This document shows, in pieces, positions 1 to 9,905 of a stretch of DNA of 42,794 bases. The stretch is from NCBI GenBank assembly GCA_947465505.1, contig CANIBN010000003.1:1-42794 (forward strand), read 5' to 3'. Source of the DNA: Acidimicrobiales bacterium. GTDB taxonomy: Bacteria; Actinomycetota; Acidimicrobiia; Acidimicrobiales; Ilumatobacteraceae. The notes under the pieces are model-generated. The model searched no databases, was not told the DNA's origin, and saw nothing but the letters and a program-made list of their open reading frames with translations. Within the stretch, counting starts at the first letter, position 1; every line of letters begins with the position of its first letter. A program made the position numbers and the translations under genes.

Positions 1-151
1 CCGTGCTCGCGAGCGCCACCAGCATCACGGCGTCCGCGGCAATCATGAATGCGTGAGTGACGGCGAGCGACTCGAAGCGGGCTCGACTCTCCAGCGAGCC
101 GGGTTCAGGTGATGACCAGCCACGCACCTGCTGTGCTCGGTCTCGCGCCAT
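1..151 (-). CDS. N-terminal fragment of a probable MFS transporter (runs off window start)
   Basis: Minus-strand reading from ATG at 151: MARDRAQQVRGWSSPEPGSLESRARFESLAVTHAFMIAADAVMLVALAST..., resembling the first TM helix of MFS proteins; no stop before window edge. Confidence 0.45.
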   Translation of the reverse strand, partial: MARDRAQQVRGWSSPEPGSLESRARFESLAVTHAFMIAADAVMLVALAST

Positions 152-195
152 CCGCTCACTGTAAGGGGCGGTGGGCAAGCCGGTTTACCGGTTCC

Positions 196-894
196 TCAGC
201 GAGACTTTTCGTACTTGTAGCCGAGCCCACGGATGGTGACAACCCGAGTGGGGTTAGCCGGATCGGACTCGACACGCGACCGCAGTCGCTTGATGTGCAC
301 GTCGAGCGTCTTGGTGTCACCCACGTAGTCGGTGCCCCAGACACGGTCGATGAGGATGTCACGAGACAGGACTCTCCCCGCATTGGCGAGGAGCAGACGG
401 AGCAGTTCGAACTCCTTGAGCGGAAGACTTACTGACACGCCGCGCACCACGACGATGTGTTGCTCAGGGTCCAGACTCACGTCGCCAACGGAGAGCCCAC
501 CGAGGGGGACCTCCTCTCTGCGATCACCCGGAGTGCGACGCAACACGGCCCGCATGCGTGCGACGAGTTCGCGCATGCGGTAGGGCTTGGTGATGTAATC
601 GTCTGCGCCAACCTCAAGACCCACCACGGTGTCGATCTCTGCCGACTTTGCGGTCACCATGATGATCGGAACCTGAGAGCGCTTCCGGATCTCTCGACAC
701 ACGTCGATCCCGGACACCTTGGGCAGCATGACGTCGAGCAGCACGATGTCCGGACGCACCTCGTCGAAGCGATCGAGTGCCTCAGCGCCATCCCGAGCAA
801 CTTCGACGCGAAACCCCTCGCGCTTCAGCCCCACCGTCAGTGCATCGACGAACGACTCTTCGTCCTCGACGACAAACACGGTCTGAACGGTCAT
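196..894 (-). CDS. regX3: OmpR/PhoB-family response regulator, RegX3-like
   Basis: VFVVEDEESFVDALTVGLKREGF receiver, VLLDVMLP, KPYRMRELVARMRAVLRR, C-terminal winged helix (LDVHIKRLRSRVE..VVTIRGLGYKYE); start chosen at MTVQTVF. Confidence 0.92.
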   Translation of the reverse strand: MTVQTVFVVEDEESFVDALTVGLKREGFRVEVARDGAEALDRFDEVRPDIVLLDVMLPKVSGIDVCREIRKRSQVPIIMVTAKSAEIDTVVGLEVGADDYITKPYRMRELVARMRAVLRRTPGDRREEVPLGGLSVGDVSLDPEQHIVVVRGVSVSLPLKEFELLRLLLANAGRVLSRDILIDRVWGTDYVGDTKTLDVHIKRLRSRVESDPANPTRVVTIRGLGYKYEKSR

Positions 895-904
895 CAACAG
901 CTCC

Positions 905-2086
905 TCATCCGGCAGCCGACATGACGTCATCGCTCTGCCGCACCGATACCAAACCAGAGGCAACAGGGATAGACAACGTAAACGTCGATCCTTCACCTTC
1001 CTGTGAGGTCACCTTTACCTCGCCGCCATGATTGGCGGCTACGTGGCGAACGATCGCAAGACCGAGACCCACCCCGCCGGTATCACGGGATCGAGCGCGG
1101 TCAACTCGATAGAAGCGTTCGAAGATTCGATCGAGGTGCTGCGAGCCGATACCCATGCCGTGATCCGACACGGTGAAGAGCACACGATCGCCCTCGAGGT
1201 GCGCCCGCAGTTCGACGCTGCTGTCCATTTCGGAGTATTTCACGGCATTGTCAACCAGGTTGCCGAGTGCGGACACCAACTGTCGGCGATCGCCAACAAC
1301 GCTCAACGTTGGGTCTGTGTCGTCGATAACCACCTTGATGTGTCGACGCTCTGCAAGGCCCCGAACTCGATCCGCAGCGTCCTCCAGGACTTTTTCGGCG
1401 GAAAGCTCCTCGCGGTTGGCGTCGCCACCGAGTTCGATACGGGAGAGCTCGAGCAAGTCTTCGATGGTGAGCGTGAGCCGCTCCGCCTCCCGAACGATCT
1501 TCCCGGAAAGCCTTGCCACGACATCCGGGTCGTCACAGTCTGCGAGCGTCTCAGCGAGAATCGACAGTGCTCCGACGGGCGTCTTCAGTTCGTGACTGAT
1601 GTTTGCCACGAAGTCGGTACGAACAGCGTCGAGGCGGGCCCGCTCTGTGATGTCCGAGATGGTCGCAATGGCGCCGCCGGCCTCCGCCCGTTGTGCGTGG
1701 ATGAGCAAGACCCGTGCCGGTGGGCCGAACAGTTCCAAGGTCTGACGGCGTTCCTGGCCCTGAAGGGCTGCCTTCAGCAGCACCCCCACGGCTTCGTCGA
1801 CGAGAATGTCGCCGTGGCGCGCTCCCGCAGCATGCAGCGCCATCCGATTCCTCACGACCACCGTCCCGGCGGCGTCGGCGTACACCACACCGATGGGCAG
1901 TGCATCGAGCACAAACCGCACGGGCTCGAGTTCGGTCTGAGCGGGTCCTGGGGCGATCGGCGTTGCGACCGTCTGCACCTGAATTCCGAGGTCGACGGAA
2001 CCGACTTTGTGCACGGTTCGGCGCCGAGCTATCGCACACGCCGTGATGCCCGCCAGAAGGCCGATCAGTACGTAGACCACAGGCAT
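905..2086 (-). CDS. senX3: Phosphate-responsive sensor histidine kinase, SenX3/PhoR-like
   Basis: N-terminal TM, PAS-like region, HisKA ISHELKTPVGALSILAETL, HATPase NLVDNAVKYS, GVGLGLAIVRHVAANHGG; adjacent to regulator and phoU. Confidence 0.9.
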   Translation of the reverse strand: MPVVYVLIGLLAGITACAIARRRTVHKVGSVDLGIQVQTVATPIAPGPAQTELEPVRFVLDALPIGVVYADAAGTVVVRNRMALHAAGARHGDILVDEAVGVLLKAALQGQERRQTLELFGPPARVLLIHAQRAEAGGAIATISDITERARLDAVRTDFVANISHELKTPVGALSILAETLADCDDPDVVARLSGKIVREAERLTLTIEDLLELSRIELGGDANREELSAEKVLEDAADRVRGLAERRHIKVVIDDTDPTLSVVGDRRQLVSALGNLVDNAVKYSEMDSSVELRAHLEGDRVLFTVSDHGMGIGSQHLDRIFERFYRVDRARSRDTGGVGLGLAIVRHVAANHGGEVKVTSQEGEGSTFTLSIPVASGLVSVRQSDDVMSAAG

Positions 2087-2095
2087 CAGCGTGTT

Positions 2096-2845
2096 TCAGT
2101 CATCTTGGTGACGGTCACTCTCACCAGGGATCGGCATACCGGCGAATGGTGTCGGGTCCTGACGGAGACGATGCCGGACAGCGCCGATGTGCTCCGGCAT
2201 CCATCCGTTCACGAGGAAACGAACCTTCTCACCGATGTTCACGGCGTGGTCGCCTATCCGCTCGTAGAAGCGAGCCACGACACCGAGCTGAACCGCAACC
2301 TGCAGATCAATGCTGCCCGAGGCGTGACTCTCGAAGATCACCTGGATGAACTGCCGCTGCAGGCCGTCGAGGTAGTTGTCCATATCGTCGAGAGCGGCAG
2401 CCTTCGCAGGGTCCGACTCGTCGTAGGCCTCCATGGCATTCGCAAAGAGCTGCTGTGCCTGTTCGCTCATCTTTGCGATGATCCCCCGCAGCTTCGGGTT
2501 CATCTCGTGTCCGTAGATGCGTCGCGCTGCCTTGCAGATGTTCACCGTGAGGTCGCCCGAGCGCTCGAGCTCTGCGGTCATCTTCAGCGCAGTGATCACG
2601 GCGCGGAGGTCGCTCGCCACCGGCGCCTGGAGGGCCAGGATCCGGTAGCAGTGCTCCTCGACATCGATACACCTGGCATCGATCTCATCGTCGCCCTGGA
2701 TCATGTAGTCGGCGCCCTCGAGATCCATGTCGAGCAGGATTCGGGTAGCGCGGGGAATTGCTTCGATGACCTGTGCTCCCACGCGCATCAACTCAGCGTG
2801 AACCTCGGCAAGCTCGGTGTGGAACGACTTGCGCAGCTCGGTCAT
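2096..2845 (-). CDS. phoU: Phosphate signalling protein PhoU
   Basis: [30 protein letters not shown]..., [17 protein letters not shown]; next to pstB. Confidence 0.93.
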   Translation of the reverse strand: MTELRKSFHTELAEVHAELMRVGAQVIEAIPRATRILLDMDLEGADYMIQGDDEIDARCIDVEEHCYRILALQAPVASDLRAVITALKMTAELERSGDLTVNICKAARRIYGHEMNPKLRGIIAKMSEQAQQLFANAMEAYDESDPAKAAALDDMDNYLDGLQRQFIQVIFESHASGSIDLQVAVQLGVVARFYERIGDHAVNIGEKVRFLVNGWMPEHIGAVRHRLRQDPTPFAGMPIPGESDRHQDD

Positions 2846-3711
2846 CCGAACCTCCCGGTGACGTAGGCCTCGGTACGTTCGTCCGAGGGCATGGAGAACA
2901 TCTTCTGGGTGGCGTCGAATTCCACGAGTCGACCCGTACGACGATCGCTTTCGGGATTCACCTCGGTGGTGAAGAACGCCGTACGGTCGCTCACCCGAGC
3001 AGCCTGCTGCATGTTGTGCGTAACGATGACGATGGTGTAGCGACTCTTCATCTCAAGCATGAGGTCCTCCACGCGAGCCGTAGCAATGGGGTCGAGCGCA
3101 GAGCACGGCTCGTCCATGAGGATTACCTCCGGCTCAACGGCAATCGCCCTGGCGATGCAGAGTCGCTGCTGCTGACCACCAGACAGGCCGAGGCCCGAGG
3201 CCTTCAGGCGGGTGTTCACCTCGTCCCAGAGCGCAGCACCGCGGAGTGCCTTCTCTACGATGTCGTCAAGCTTCGCCTTGCTCTTCACGCCGTTCACTCG
3301 CGGCCCAAAGGCAACGTTGTCGTAAATGCTCTTCGGAAATGGGTTCGGTTTCTGGAACACCATCCCGATTCGTCGGCGTACCTCGGTGGGTGAGATTCCC
3401 TCGCCGTAGAGGTTGACCCCGTGATACAGCACCTCGCCCCCGACACGGGCCGACGGAATCACGTCGTTCATGCGGTTGAGGCATCGCAAGACGGTGGACT
3501 TGCCGCAGCCCGACGGACCAATGAATGCGGTGATCTCCTTCTCACGGATGTCGAGCGATACGTCACCCACCGCCCGGAACGCGCCATAGTGAACCTCGAG
3601 GTTCTTCAGGCTGAACACCGGTCGGCTGCTCACAGCCTCGACGGCCGGAGAGATATCGGGTTCATTACCGGTCGATTCGGCGGACATCAGGTGCTCCTGC
3701 AACTGGGACAT
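2842..3711 (-). CDS. pstB: Phosphate ABC transporter ATP-binding protein PstB (copy 1)
   Basis: Walker [55 protein letters not shown]. Confidence 0.96.
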   Translation of the reverse strand: MSQLQEHLMSAESTGNEPDISPAVEAVSSRPVFSLKNLEVHYGAFRAVGDVSLDIREKEITAFIGPSGCGKSTVLRCLNRMNDVIPSARVGGEVLYHGVNLYGEGISPTEVRRRIGMVFQKPNPFPKSIYDNVAFGPRVNGVKSKAKLDDIVEKALRGAALWDEVNTRLKASGLGLSGGQQQRLCIARAIAVEPEVILMDEPCSALDPIATARVEDLMLEMKSRYTIVIVTHNMQQAARVSDRTAFFTTEVNPESDRRTGRLVEFDATQKMFSMPSDERTEAYVTGRFG

Positions 3712-3714
3712 GGA

Positions 3715-4623
3715 CTATCGGCGCTTCTGGTAGGCCGACGACACGATACGTGCCGTAAGGGTGAAGAGGAATGCGATCCCTACCAGCGTCAACGCAGCAC
3801 CCCAGCCGCGCTCCTGCGCGCCTGGGAAGAGCGACTTGGCGTTCTCGAAGATCTGTGCCGGGAGGGCCGTGTTAGCGCCCTTGAAAATGTTCCCTTGAAC
3901 GGCACGCGCAGCCCCAATGGTGAAGAGCAAGGGCGCGGTTTCGCCTGCGGCTCTCGCGACAGCCAGAAGGCAGCCGCTGACGATTCCGGGTAGCGCGCTG
4001 GGGAGCACCACAGTGAGAATCGTCCGGCTCTTACTCGTTCCCAAGGCGTAACTCGCCTCTCGGAGGTTCCCGGGGACGAGACGCAGCATCTCCTCCGTGG
4101 CACGGATCACGACCGGCAGCATGAGGCATGCCAGCGCAAGCGCTCCGCCGACGCCGGAGAGGCCGAAGCGAAGGGTGAAGATCACGTAGATGAACAAGCC
4201 CATCACGATCGACGGCACACCGGTCATCACGGTTGCAAGGAATCGAATGAGCTTCGAGAGCTTCGTAGTACCGCCGTATTCATGCAGGTACACGGCACCC
4301 AGAATGCCAAGCGGAACGGCTACCAACGTGGCGAAGCCGGTGATGAGCATCGTGCCGACGATTGCGGGGCCCATACCCGGGCCGATGTCTTCACTCTTGA
4401 TCGGAATCTTTTTCGTGAAGAAGGAGGGGAAATCGCGGAATACGACGCCGGCTCCACGGGAGATCACGCTGCCGATCACAAACACCAGGGGAACCACGAT
4501 GACAAGAGCCGCAAGGCCCATGAGCATCACCATGATGTTGCTGCGGGCCTGGCGCCACGAACGCTTCGGCCGCAGATCCTCGAGCACCTGCGCAGTTGAC
4601 TGATCGCTCATCATCGTGCTCAT
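3715..4623 (-). CDS. pstA: Phosphate ABC transporter permease PstA (copy 1)
   Basis: Permease signature EEMLRLVPGNLREASYALGTSKSRTILTVVLPSALPGI. Confidence 0.94.
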   Translation of the reverse strand: MSTMMSDQSTAQVLEDLRPKRSWRQARSNIMVMLMGLAALVIVVPLVFVIGSVISRGAGVVFRDFPSFFTKKIPIKSEDIGPGMGPAIVGTMLITGFATLVAVPLGILGAVYLHEYGGTTKLSKLIRFLATVMTGVPSIVMGLFIYVIFTLRFGLSGVGGALALACLMLPVVIRATEEMLRLVPGNLREASYALGTSKSRTILTVVLPSALPGIVSGCLLAVARAAGETAPLLFTIGAARAVQGNIFKGANTALPAQIFENAKSLFPGAQERGWGAALTLVGIAFLFTLTARIVSSAYQKRR

Positions 4624-5591
4624 CAGACTGCGCCCCGGCTGCGCTTGATCGACCGTTGGACGACGGAGGTGGCAATGACGTTGATGATGATGGTGATGAC
4701 GAACAGGGTGACGGCGACGGCGATCAACGCCGACTTCTTCAGTGCGTCGGCTTCACCCCACTCGGCGGTGATGAGTGAAGGCATCGAGTTGCCCGGTGCG
4801 AGTACGTTGAACGTCAGTTGGCCGAGCGCGCTGCCGATGGTGAGCGCTACTGCAATGGTCTCACCCATGGCACGGCCGAGGCCGAGCATCACGGCGCCGA
4901 CGAGGCCGCCCTTGGAGTGCGGAAACACCGCACCACGAATCATCTCCCATCGGGTCGCACCGAGCGCGAGGGCCGCTTCCTTCTCGGACTGAGGGGTGGT
5001 CTCGAACACCTCGCGGGCAAGAGACGTGATGATGGGAATCACCATGATGGACAGGATGATTCCGGCGGTGAGGAACGAGCGGGTTTGGGGCTTACCAAAG
5101 ATCGAGCCGAGGATGGGCCACGAGTCGAAAGTGGTGTGCAGCCATTTGTACAGACCCTTGATGTGTCGAGCCAGAACGAGCACACCCCACATTCCGAATA
5201 CGACGGAGGGGATGACGGCGAGCAGGTCCATCACATACACCATCGGCTTGCGAAGCCATGCCGGGGCGACCTGTGTCACGAAGAGCGCGATGCCGATACT
5301 GATGGGAACGGCGATGAAAAGGGCGATGATCGCGGTGAACAGCGTTCCCCACATGAGGGCGAGCGCTCCGTAGATCTCCTTCGGAGGTGCCCAACGCCTC
5401 TCCGTGAAGAAGCGGAAGCCCATGTGCCGGAACACCGGACCCGTTCGGCTCGCCATCGTGTAGGTGATGAGCCCAAGGATGACGAGCACGATGAGGCCCG
5501 CCCCGATGGAGACCCAGCGAAACGCCTTGTCGGCGCGCTGGCTTGAGCCGCTGAGGTTCGGTAGTTCGTCGATGTGTTGTTCTGTGGTCAA
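4623..5591 (-). CDS. pstC: Phosphate ABC transporter permease PstC (copy 1)
   Basis: ALGATRWEMIRGAVFPHSKGGLVGAVMLGLGRAMGETIAVALTIG; shares 1 nt with pstA start. Confidence 0.94.
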   Translation of the reverse strand: MTTEQHIDELPNLSGSSQRADKAFRWVSIGAGLIVLVILGLITYTMASRTGPVFRHMGFRFFTERRWAPPKEIYGALALMWGTLFTAIIALFIAVPISIGIALFVTQVAPAWLRKPMVYVMDLLAVIPSVVFGMWGVLVLARHIKGLYKWLHTTFDSWPILGSIFGKPQTRSFLTAGIILSIMVIPIITSLAREVFETTPQSEKEAALALGATRWEMIRGAVFPHSKGGLVGAVMLGLGRAMGETIAVALTIGSALGQLTFNVLAPGNSMPSLITAEWGEADALKKSALIAVAVTLFVITIIINVIATSVVQRSIKRSRGAV

Positions 5592-5625
5592 CTCCGTCCT
5601 CCTCCTGTGCAGCGTACAAATTCAA

Positions 5626-5660
5626 CGAGGGGCCCCCGGTACGGAACCGGGGACCCCTCG
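5626..5660 (-). terminator. Strong stem-loop between pstS1 and pstC1
   Basis: cgaggggcccccggt / accggggacccctcg: 15-bp arms with one mismatch position, 5-nt loop, 15 nt after the pstS1 stop and upstream of pstC1. Confidence 0.7.
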
Positions 5661-5675
5661 TAGGTCATGAATGGA

Positions 5676-6812
5676 TCAGGCGGGGATCACGATGGCGTCG
5701 AGCTGGGCGATCGCCTTGGTGGCGAGCTCGGCCGGCAGCGGGGCGTAGTTCACGTCCTTGGCGAAGGTCTGACCCTCGGTGAGGAGGAAGTTCAGCAGGG
5801 CCTTGACTGCCTCGCCCTTTGCCTTGTCAGTCTGGTTCTTGTAGATGATGATCCAGGTCTGAGCGGTGATCGGGTACGCAGCGTCACCCTCGGCCCACAC
5901 TGCGCTGAACGTGAGGTTGTCCTTCACGGTTGCACCCGCGGCAGCGGCCGAGGCACCCTCAAGGGTTGCGTCGACAAACTTGCCAGCCTTGTTCTGGACG
6001 GCGGCGAACTTCAGGCCAGCCTTGATGGCGTCTGCGAAGTCGACGTAGCCAATTGCACCGTCAGTGGCGGCAATGAGCTGTGCCACGCCACCGTTGCCCT
6101 CGGCCGCCTGGGTGTTCGGGGACCACTCGACGGTGGAACCGGTACCCAGCGTCCAGATGGCGCCGGCGTCGGCGCCAACAGCCTTGTCGAGGAACTTGGT
6201 GAAGTTGCCCGTGGTGCCGGACGAGTCCGAACGGTGAACAACCGTGATGTCGGTGTCGGGGAGCGTCACGCCGGGGTTCTCGGCGGCGATGGCCGCGTCG
6301 TTCCACTTGGTGATCTGCACCTGGAAGATCTTGGCGATCGTGGTAGGGCTGAGCGACAGCTTGTCGACGCCGCTCACGTTGAAGCTCACCGTGATCGGGG
6401 CGACGACGGCCGGGAAGTAGAGGACGTCTCCGCCCTTGAACGTGGGGAGGTCCTCGTCCTTGATGGTGCTGTCAGTGCCAGCGAAGGCGACGATCTGATC
6501 GGCCAGATCCTGGCGGCCCTTGCCGGAGCCGCCACCGGCGTAGTTGATGGTGACACCGCTGTTCGCAGCGGTGAAGCGGGACACGCCTTCCTCAAGGAAG
6601 TTCTTCACGAACGTCGAACCCGAGGCGTCGAGCGTTGCGCTCAGGTTGGACGGGGCGGCCGTGGTCTCGGCTGCGGTCGTCTCCGGGGCGGCGGTGGTCT
6701 CGACCGCTGCCGCAGTGGTGGTGGTCTCCTCGGTCTTCTTGCTGCTGCCGCAGGCGGTCGCCGTGAGGGCGATGGCTACAGCGGCACCGGCGAAAGTGAG
6801 GCGTTTGGACAT
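5676..6812 (-). CDS. pstS: Phosphate-binding lipoprotein PstS (copy 1)
   Basis: MSKRLTFAGAAVAIALTATACGSS lipobox, Thr/Ala-rich linker, LDASGSTFVKNFLEEGV, NYAGGGSGKGRQDL, VVHRSDSSGTTGNFTKFL. Confidence 0.95.
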   Translation of the reverse strand: MSKRLTFAGAAVAIALTATACGSSKKTEETTTTAAAVETTAAPETTAAETTAAPSNLSATLDASGSTFVKNFLEEGVSRFTAANSGVTINYAGGGSGKGRQDLADQIVAFAGTDSTIKDEDLPTFKGGDVLYFPAVVAPITVSFNVSGVDKLSLSPTTIAKIFQVQITKWNDAAIAAENPGVTLPDTDITVVHRSDSSGTTGNFTKFLDKAVGADAGAIWTLGTGSTVEWSPNTQAAEGNGGVAQLIAATDGAIGYVDFADAIKAGLKFAAVQNKAGKFVDATLEGASAAAAGATVKDNLTFSAVWAEGDAAYPITAQTWIIIYKNQTDKAKGEAVKALLNFLLTEGQTFAKDVNYAPLPAELATKAIAQLDAIVIPA

Positions 6813-6877
6813 GGTCACGTTGCTTGCTCTCCTATGGGGGTTGTTAAGCAAGACGCACCGTAAATCTCGCCCGTGTC

Positions 6878-6911
6878 GTTCATCTTCTGTTCAGATGAAC
6901 GAAGAGTGAAC
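6878..6911. promoter_or_regulatory. PHO-box-like element upstream of pstS1
   Basis: Minus strand GTTCACTCTTC-GTTCATCTGAA (11-nt phased, 6911->6890); plus strand also GTTCATCTTCT-GTTCAGATGAA at 6878/6889. Confidence 0.65.
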
Positions 6912-6961
6912 AGGGACCGACAAACGGGCGAACTCCGCACCGGGGCGCCCTCGCGAGCCGC

Positions 6962-7756
6962 TCAGTTGGCGAGTAGTCGACCACGGAGTTGCGACATCGT
7001 TGCAGGTGAGAGGCCATTTCGGGTCAGCCACCCTTCGACTGTGAGGTCGTTTCCCCGGAGTTCACCAAGCGTGCGGCGCATGGTTTCGCCGTCGGCAGTC
7101 ATCAGCTTTCGTGCCTGGTCGCGCCACGCAGGAAGTCCCTCAACGTGACTGCTGAATCGGGGGTCCTCGGCACGAGCGAGGTACCTCGACTCGATGGTGT
7201 GCATCACTTCCGACGTCGCTGCGTAGTCGCCAACCACCTCGGTGTCGGGAACCCCGAGTGCCGAAAGGAGGAGCGCTGCAAGGATCCCGGTTCGGTCCTT
7301 GCCAGCCGTGCAGTGGAACACCAGTGGCGTCGAGTTCTCTGCGATCAATTCGAGCGCCTCGACAAATCGGGGTCCTGCCTGAGAAAGAATCCGCCCGTAG
7401 CGAACGTGCATCGGAACGTCCTCGAGCAACGCCTGCCAGGACTGTTGTGCCGGCTGCGTCTCGTCAATGACAGACAGGTGAATCCAGGTAGCACCGGAGG
7501 AACCAACGGGGCCAATGCCGACCAAGTCCACCTCGCGCTCCGAACGAAGGTCGAGAACAAGGCCGACACCGAGGTCCTCGAACACGATTCCGGCATCCCG
7601 GTCGGACATCTCGTGCAGGGCATCGGCGCGATACACCTCACGCCAGCGAACGCTCGAGCCGCCGATAGTTCGATACCCGCCGAGGTCGCGGAAGTTCACC
7701 GGTCCATCGAGATGGATGCGTCGCGACGGCGTAGCGGACGAGGGGTGCTCGTTCAC
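6962..7756 (-). CDS. Protein tyrosine/serine phosphatase family protein
   Basis: LDGPVNFRDLGGYRT and P-loop HCTAGKDRTGILAALLLSALGV; GTG start at 7756 overlaps upstream stop (GTGA). Confidence 0.88.
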   Translation of the reverse strand: MNEHPSSATPSRRIHLDGPVNFRDLGGYRTIGGSSVRWREVYRADALHEMSDRDAGIVFEDLGVGLVLDLRSEREVDLVGIGPVGSSGATWIHLSVIDETQPAQQSWQALLEDVPMHVRYGRILSQAGPRFVEALELIAENSTPLVFHCTAGKDRTGILAALLLSALGVPDTEVVGDYAATSEVMHTIESRYLARAEDPRFSSHVEGLPAWRDQARKLMTADGETMRRTLGELRGNDLTVEGWLTRNGLSPATMSQLRGRLLAN

Positions 7757-8751
7757 GCAGCAATCCCGAGCCGGTTGACAGTCGGCGGCTTGCGTCTGCG
7801 CACCAGTCGTCGAACCAATCGGAGCACCAGTCGAACGACGAGCGTGAGCACTACGAGACAGAAGATCGCGCCGAGTACGAAGAACAACGTGGGTTGGTTC
7901 TTGGTCGTTGCTGTCGCTGTGGTCGACAGGCCGAATGCTGTCGTGGTCGCCCGCCACACGTACGTACCGTAGATCGGGGACGACAGCCTGAGTCGAACGG
8001 TCTCACGCCAGGTGCCACGCGGGGCGATGTCGTCGACCTTGGGGAACACCACGTCGCTGATCAAGTCCTCGGCGTTGCGGCCAACTCCGACGGAGAGAAC
8101 GGTTCCTTGCACCACGGACGCAGAGGTGTTTTGCACGATGACCGTAACGTCGTACCACGTCGCACCGGCCAGGCTCGTGCGTGCTCTCGCCCACAGCCCA
8201 CCGTCGACCGGTTCGGCGACGAGGGACACCTGCAGTGGGATGGCGCCCTTGCCGCTGTCGACCACCGGCGCGATTGGGTGTCCGAGCAGGGTGAATGCAG
8301 CGACGGCAACCTCGTCGAACCGCTCACTCGCCACCTGCACAATGCAGGGGCACGGCGTGGGTGGCTTGGTGACCGTGAAGTCCGTGAGGAAGATCTTGCT
8401 CTCGCTCGGGACGTCGACGGTTTTTGCGTCCAGGACATTGCAGTCGACCGAACCCTTGCGCCCCTCATTGCCGCATATCTGGATGGTCAGAACCTTTGCG
8501 GTGAAACCACTCAACCGAAGTGACACGGTCGTCCCGACAGCGACCTCTTTGACGACGAGGCCGACCGACGGAACCCGGCCCGCCGACGCGGGCGTACCCG
8601 ATGAGGTGCTCGTCTGTGTCGGCGCAGTTGTTGACGTCGCCGCATCGATCGCGCGCGCAGGTCCCGCCAGAGTTGCGGTCACCACGAGCGACATACCGAC
8701 TGCGACGACGCAGCGGAGCGGCCGGATAGCCGAAACCGAGAGACGGCTCAT
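7753..8751 (-). CDS. Exported protein with C-terminal TM and Arg-rich tail, unknown function
   Basis: Signal peptide MSRLSVSAIRPLRCVVAVGMSLVVTATLAGPARA; C-terminal FFVLGAIFCLVVLTLVVRLVLRLVRRLVRRRKPP. Confidence 0.7.
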   Translation of the reverse strand: MSRLSVSAIRPLRCVVAVGMSLVVTATLAGPARAIDAATSTTAPTQTSTSSGTPASAGRVPSVGLVVKEVAVGTTVSLRLSGFTAKVLTIQICGNEGRKGSVDCNVLDAKTVDVPSESKIFLTDFTVTKPPTPCPCIVQVASERFDEVAVAAFTLLGHPIAPVVDSGKGAIPLQVSLVAEPVDGGLWARARTSLAGATWYDVTVIVQNTSASVVQGTVLSVGVGRNAEDLISDVVFPKVDDIAPRGTWRETVRLRLSSPIYGTYVWRATTTAFGLSTTATATTKNQPTLFFVLGAIFCLVVLTLVVRLVLRLVRRLVRRRKPPTVNRLGIAA

Positions 8752-9881
8752 ACGAGAACAGATTCCTGATCGTCAGAGCTCGAGCCGTCGCCCGGTCCTT
8801 CATCACCCTCGTGCGCGTCGGAATCCCCGGGATTTCGGTAATGGTGCACGATGCGCCACGCGACAAGGAATGCCAACAGCAGCAGAAGGATGAGCAGTGG
8901 AAGAAGCGGGGGCGCAAACGTCTGGGCCGACCGACGTGTTGGCTGAGAGGCGGCCTCGTCGCCACCTGCCTTCGGCGTGACAATGACCGACGCCTTGGCA
9001 ACAAAGAGTGCGGGGACACCTCGCACGTCCTCGGCGAGTTCGATGCTCTGGCCCGGCAGGAGTTCCGGGAACGCTCTCTCACCGAGATCATGCTTCCCCG
9101 TGCCGAAGGCACCCTCCACGGTGAGATGGTACGAACCAGCCTGGCGAACGTTGCCGAGGTTGGCGATACGGAAGCGCACACTCACCTTGCCATTGGAGGG
9201 GTTCAAGCCCCCCTTGTAGGACACCCGGAAGGCCTCCGTGGCGAGGTTCGACCGCAGTTGTCCGTGCACTCGGAGATAGAGCCGCACACCAGTACGCCGA
9301 AACACCAGCAGCGTGTTCTCCTTACCGACCTTCGTGGGCATCTCGTTTGAGGCCACGATGCCACCCACATGATCACCGGGGTCTGCACCAGCAGGAATAG
9401 TGACGGTGTACGGAATCAGAACCTGTTTGCCTGCCGGGATGGTGACGTTCTCCTGTGCAAGCTTGATCCACGAACCCACGTCGACCGGGTTCTGGTCACC
9501 CGAGAGCAGTGCGAAGCTTCCGTCCGGGTTGTTGATTCCGTCGGTGGCATAGACCCGGAGATTCAGTGAGACGTTTCCGTAGTTCTGCACGCTGACGGAG
9601 TCCTCAATGGTGACTCCGCCGTCGGAGTCATAGGAGAAGTAGGCGCGCTGGCCGTCCCCGCCGGGAACGATGGTCCAGCTCTGGATGACCTCGTCGCCGG
9701 GCTTGAGCGGCGCGCCATTCGGCAGCGCCAACGAGGTGGTCGGTGAAGTAGCGCTCGGCGGTGACGTTGCCGGCGGATCGGCGGCAACGGCAGGCCCGGC
9801 ACTGAGGGAAGCAATCAGCGTTCCGATGAGCGCAGCAAGCGTGAGCCGGGAGAGCGGGGCGGTGAAGGATCGTGCGTGCAT
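8748..9881 (-). CDS. DUF916-like (WxL-interacting-type) surface protein with C-terminal TM
   Basis: Signal peptide from MHARSFTAPL; beta-rich VQNYGNVSLNLRVYATDG, DPGDHVGGIVASNEMP, RTGVRLYLRVHG; C-terminal TM PPLLPLLILLLLLAFLVAWRIVHHYR. Confidence 0.65.
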   Translation of the reverse strand: MHARSFTAPLSRLTLAALIGTLIASLSAGPAVAADPPATSPPSATSPTTSLALPNGAPLKPGDEVIQSWTIVPGGDGQRAYFSYDSDGGVTIEDSVSVQNYGNVSLNLRVYATDGINNPDGSFALLSGDQNPVDVGSWIKLAQENVTIPAGKQVLIPYTVTIPAGADPGDHVGGIVASNEMPTKVGKENTLLVFRRTGVRLYLRVHGQLRSNLATEAFRVSYKGGLNPSNGKVSVRFRIANLGNVRQAGSYHLTVEGAFGTGKHDLGERAFPELLPGQSIELAEDVRGVPALFVAKASVIVTPKAGGDEAASQPTRRSAQTFAPPLLPLLILLLLLAFLVAWRIVHHYRNPGDSDAHEGDEGPGDGSSSDDQESVLV

Positions 9882-9905
9882 GGTGTGTCGTCCGTAAATG
9901 CCGGT

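Noticed and set aside
1028-2866. 612-aa plus-strand ORF opposite the sensor kinase and phoU
   Set aside because: Minus strand encodes clear SenX3-like and PhoU proteins; plus frame has no domain-like features.
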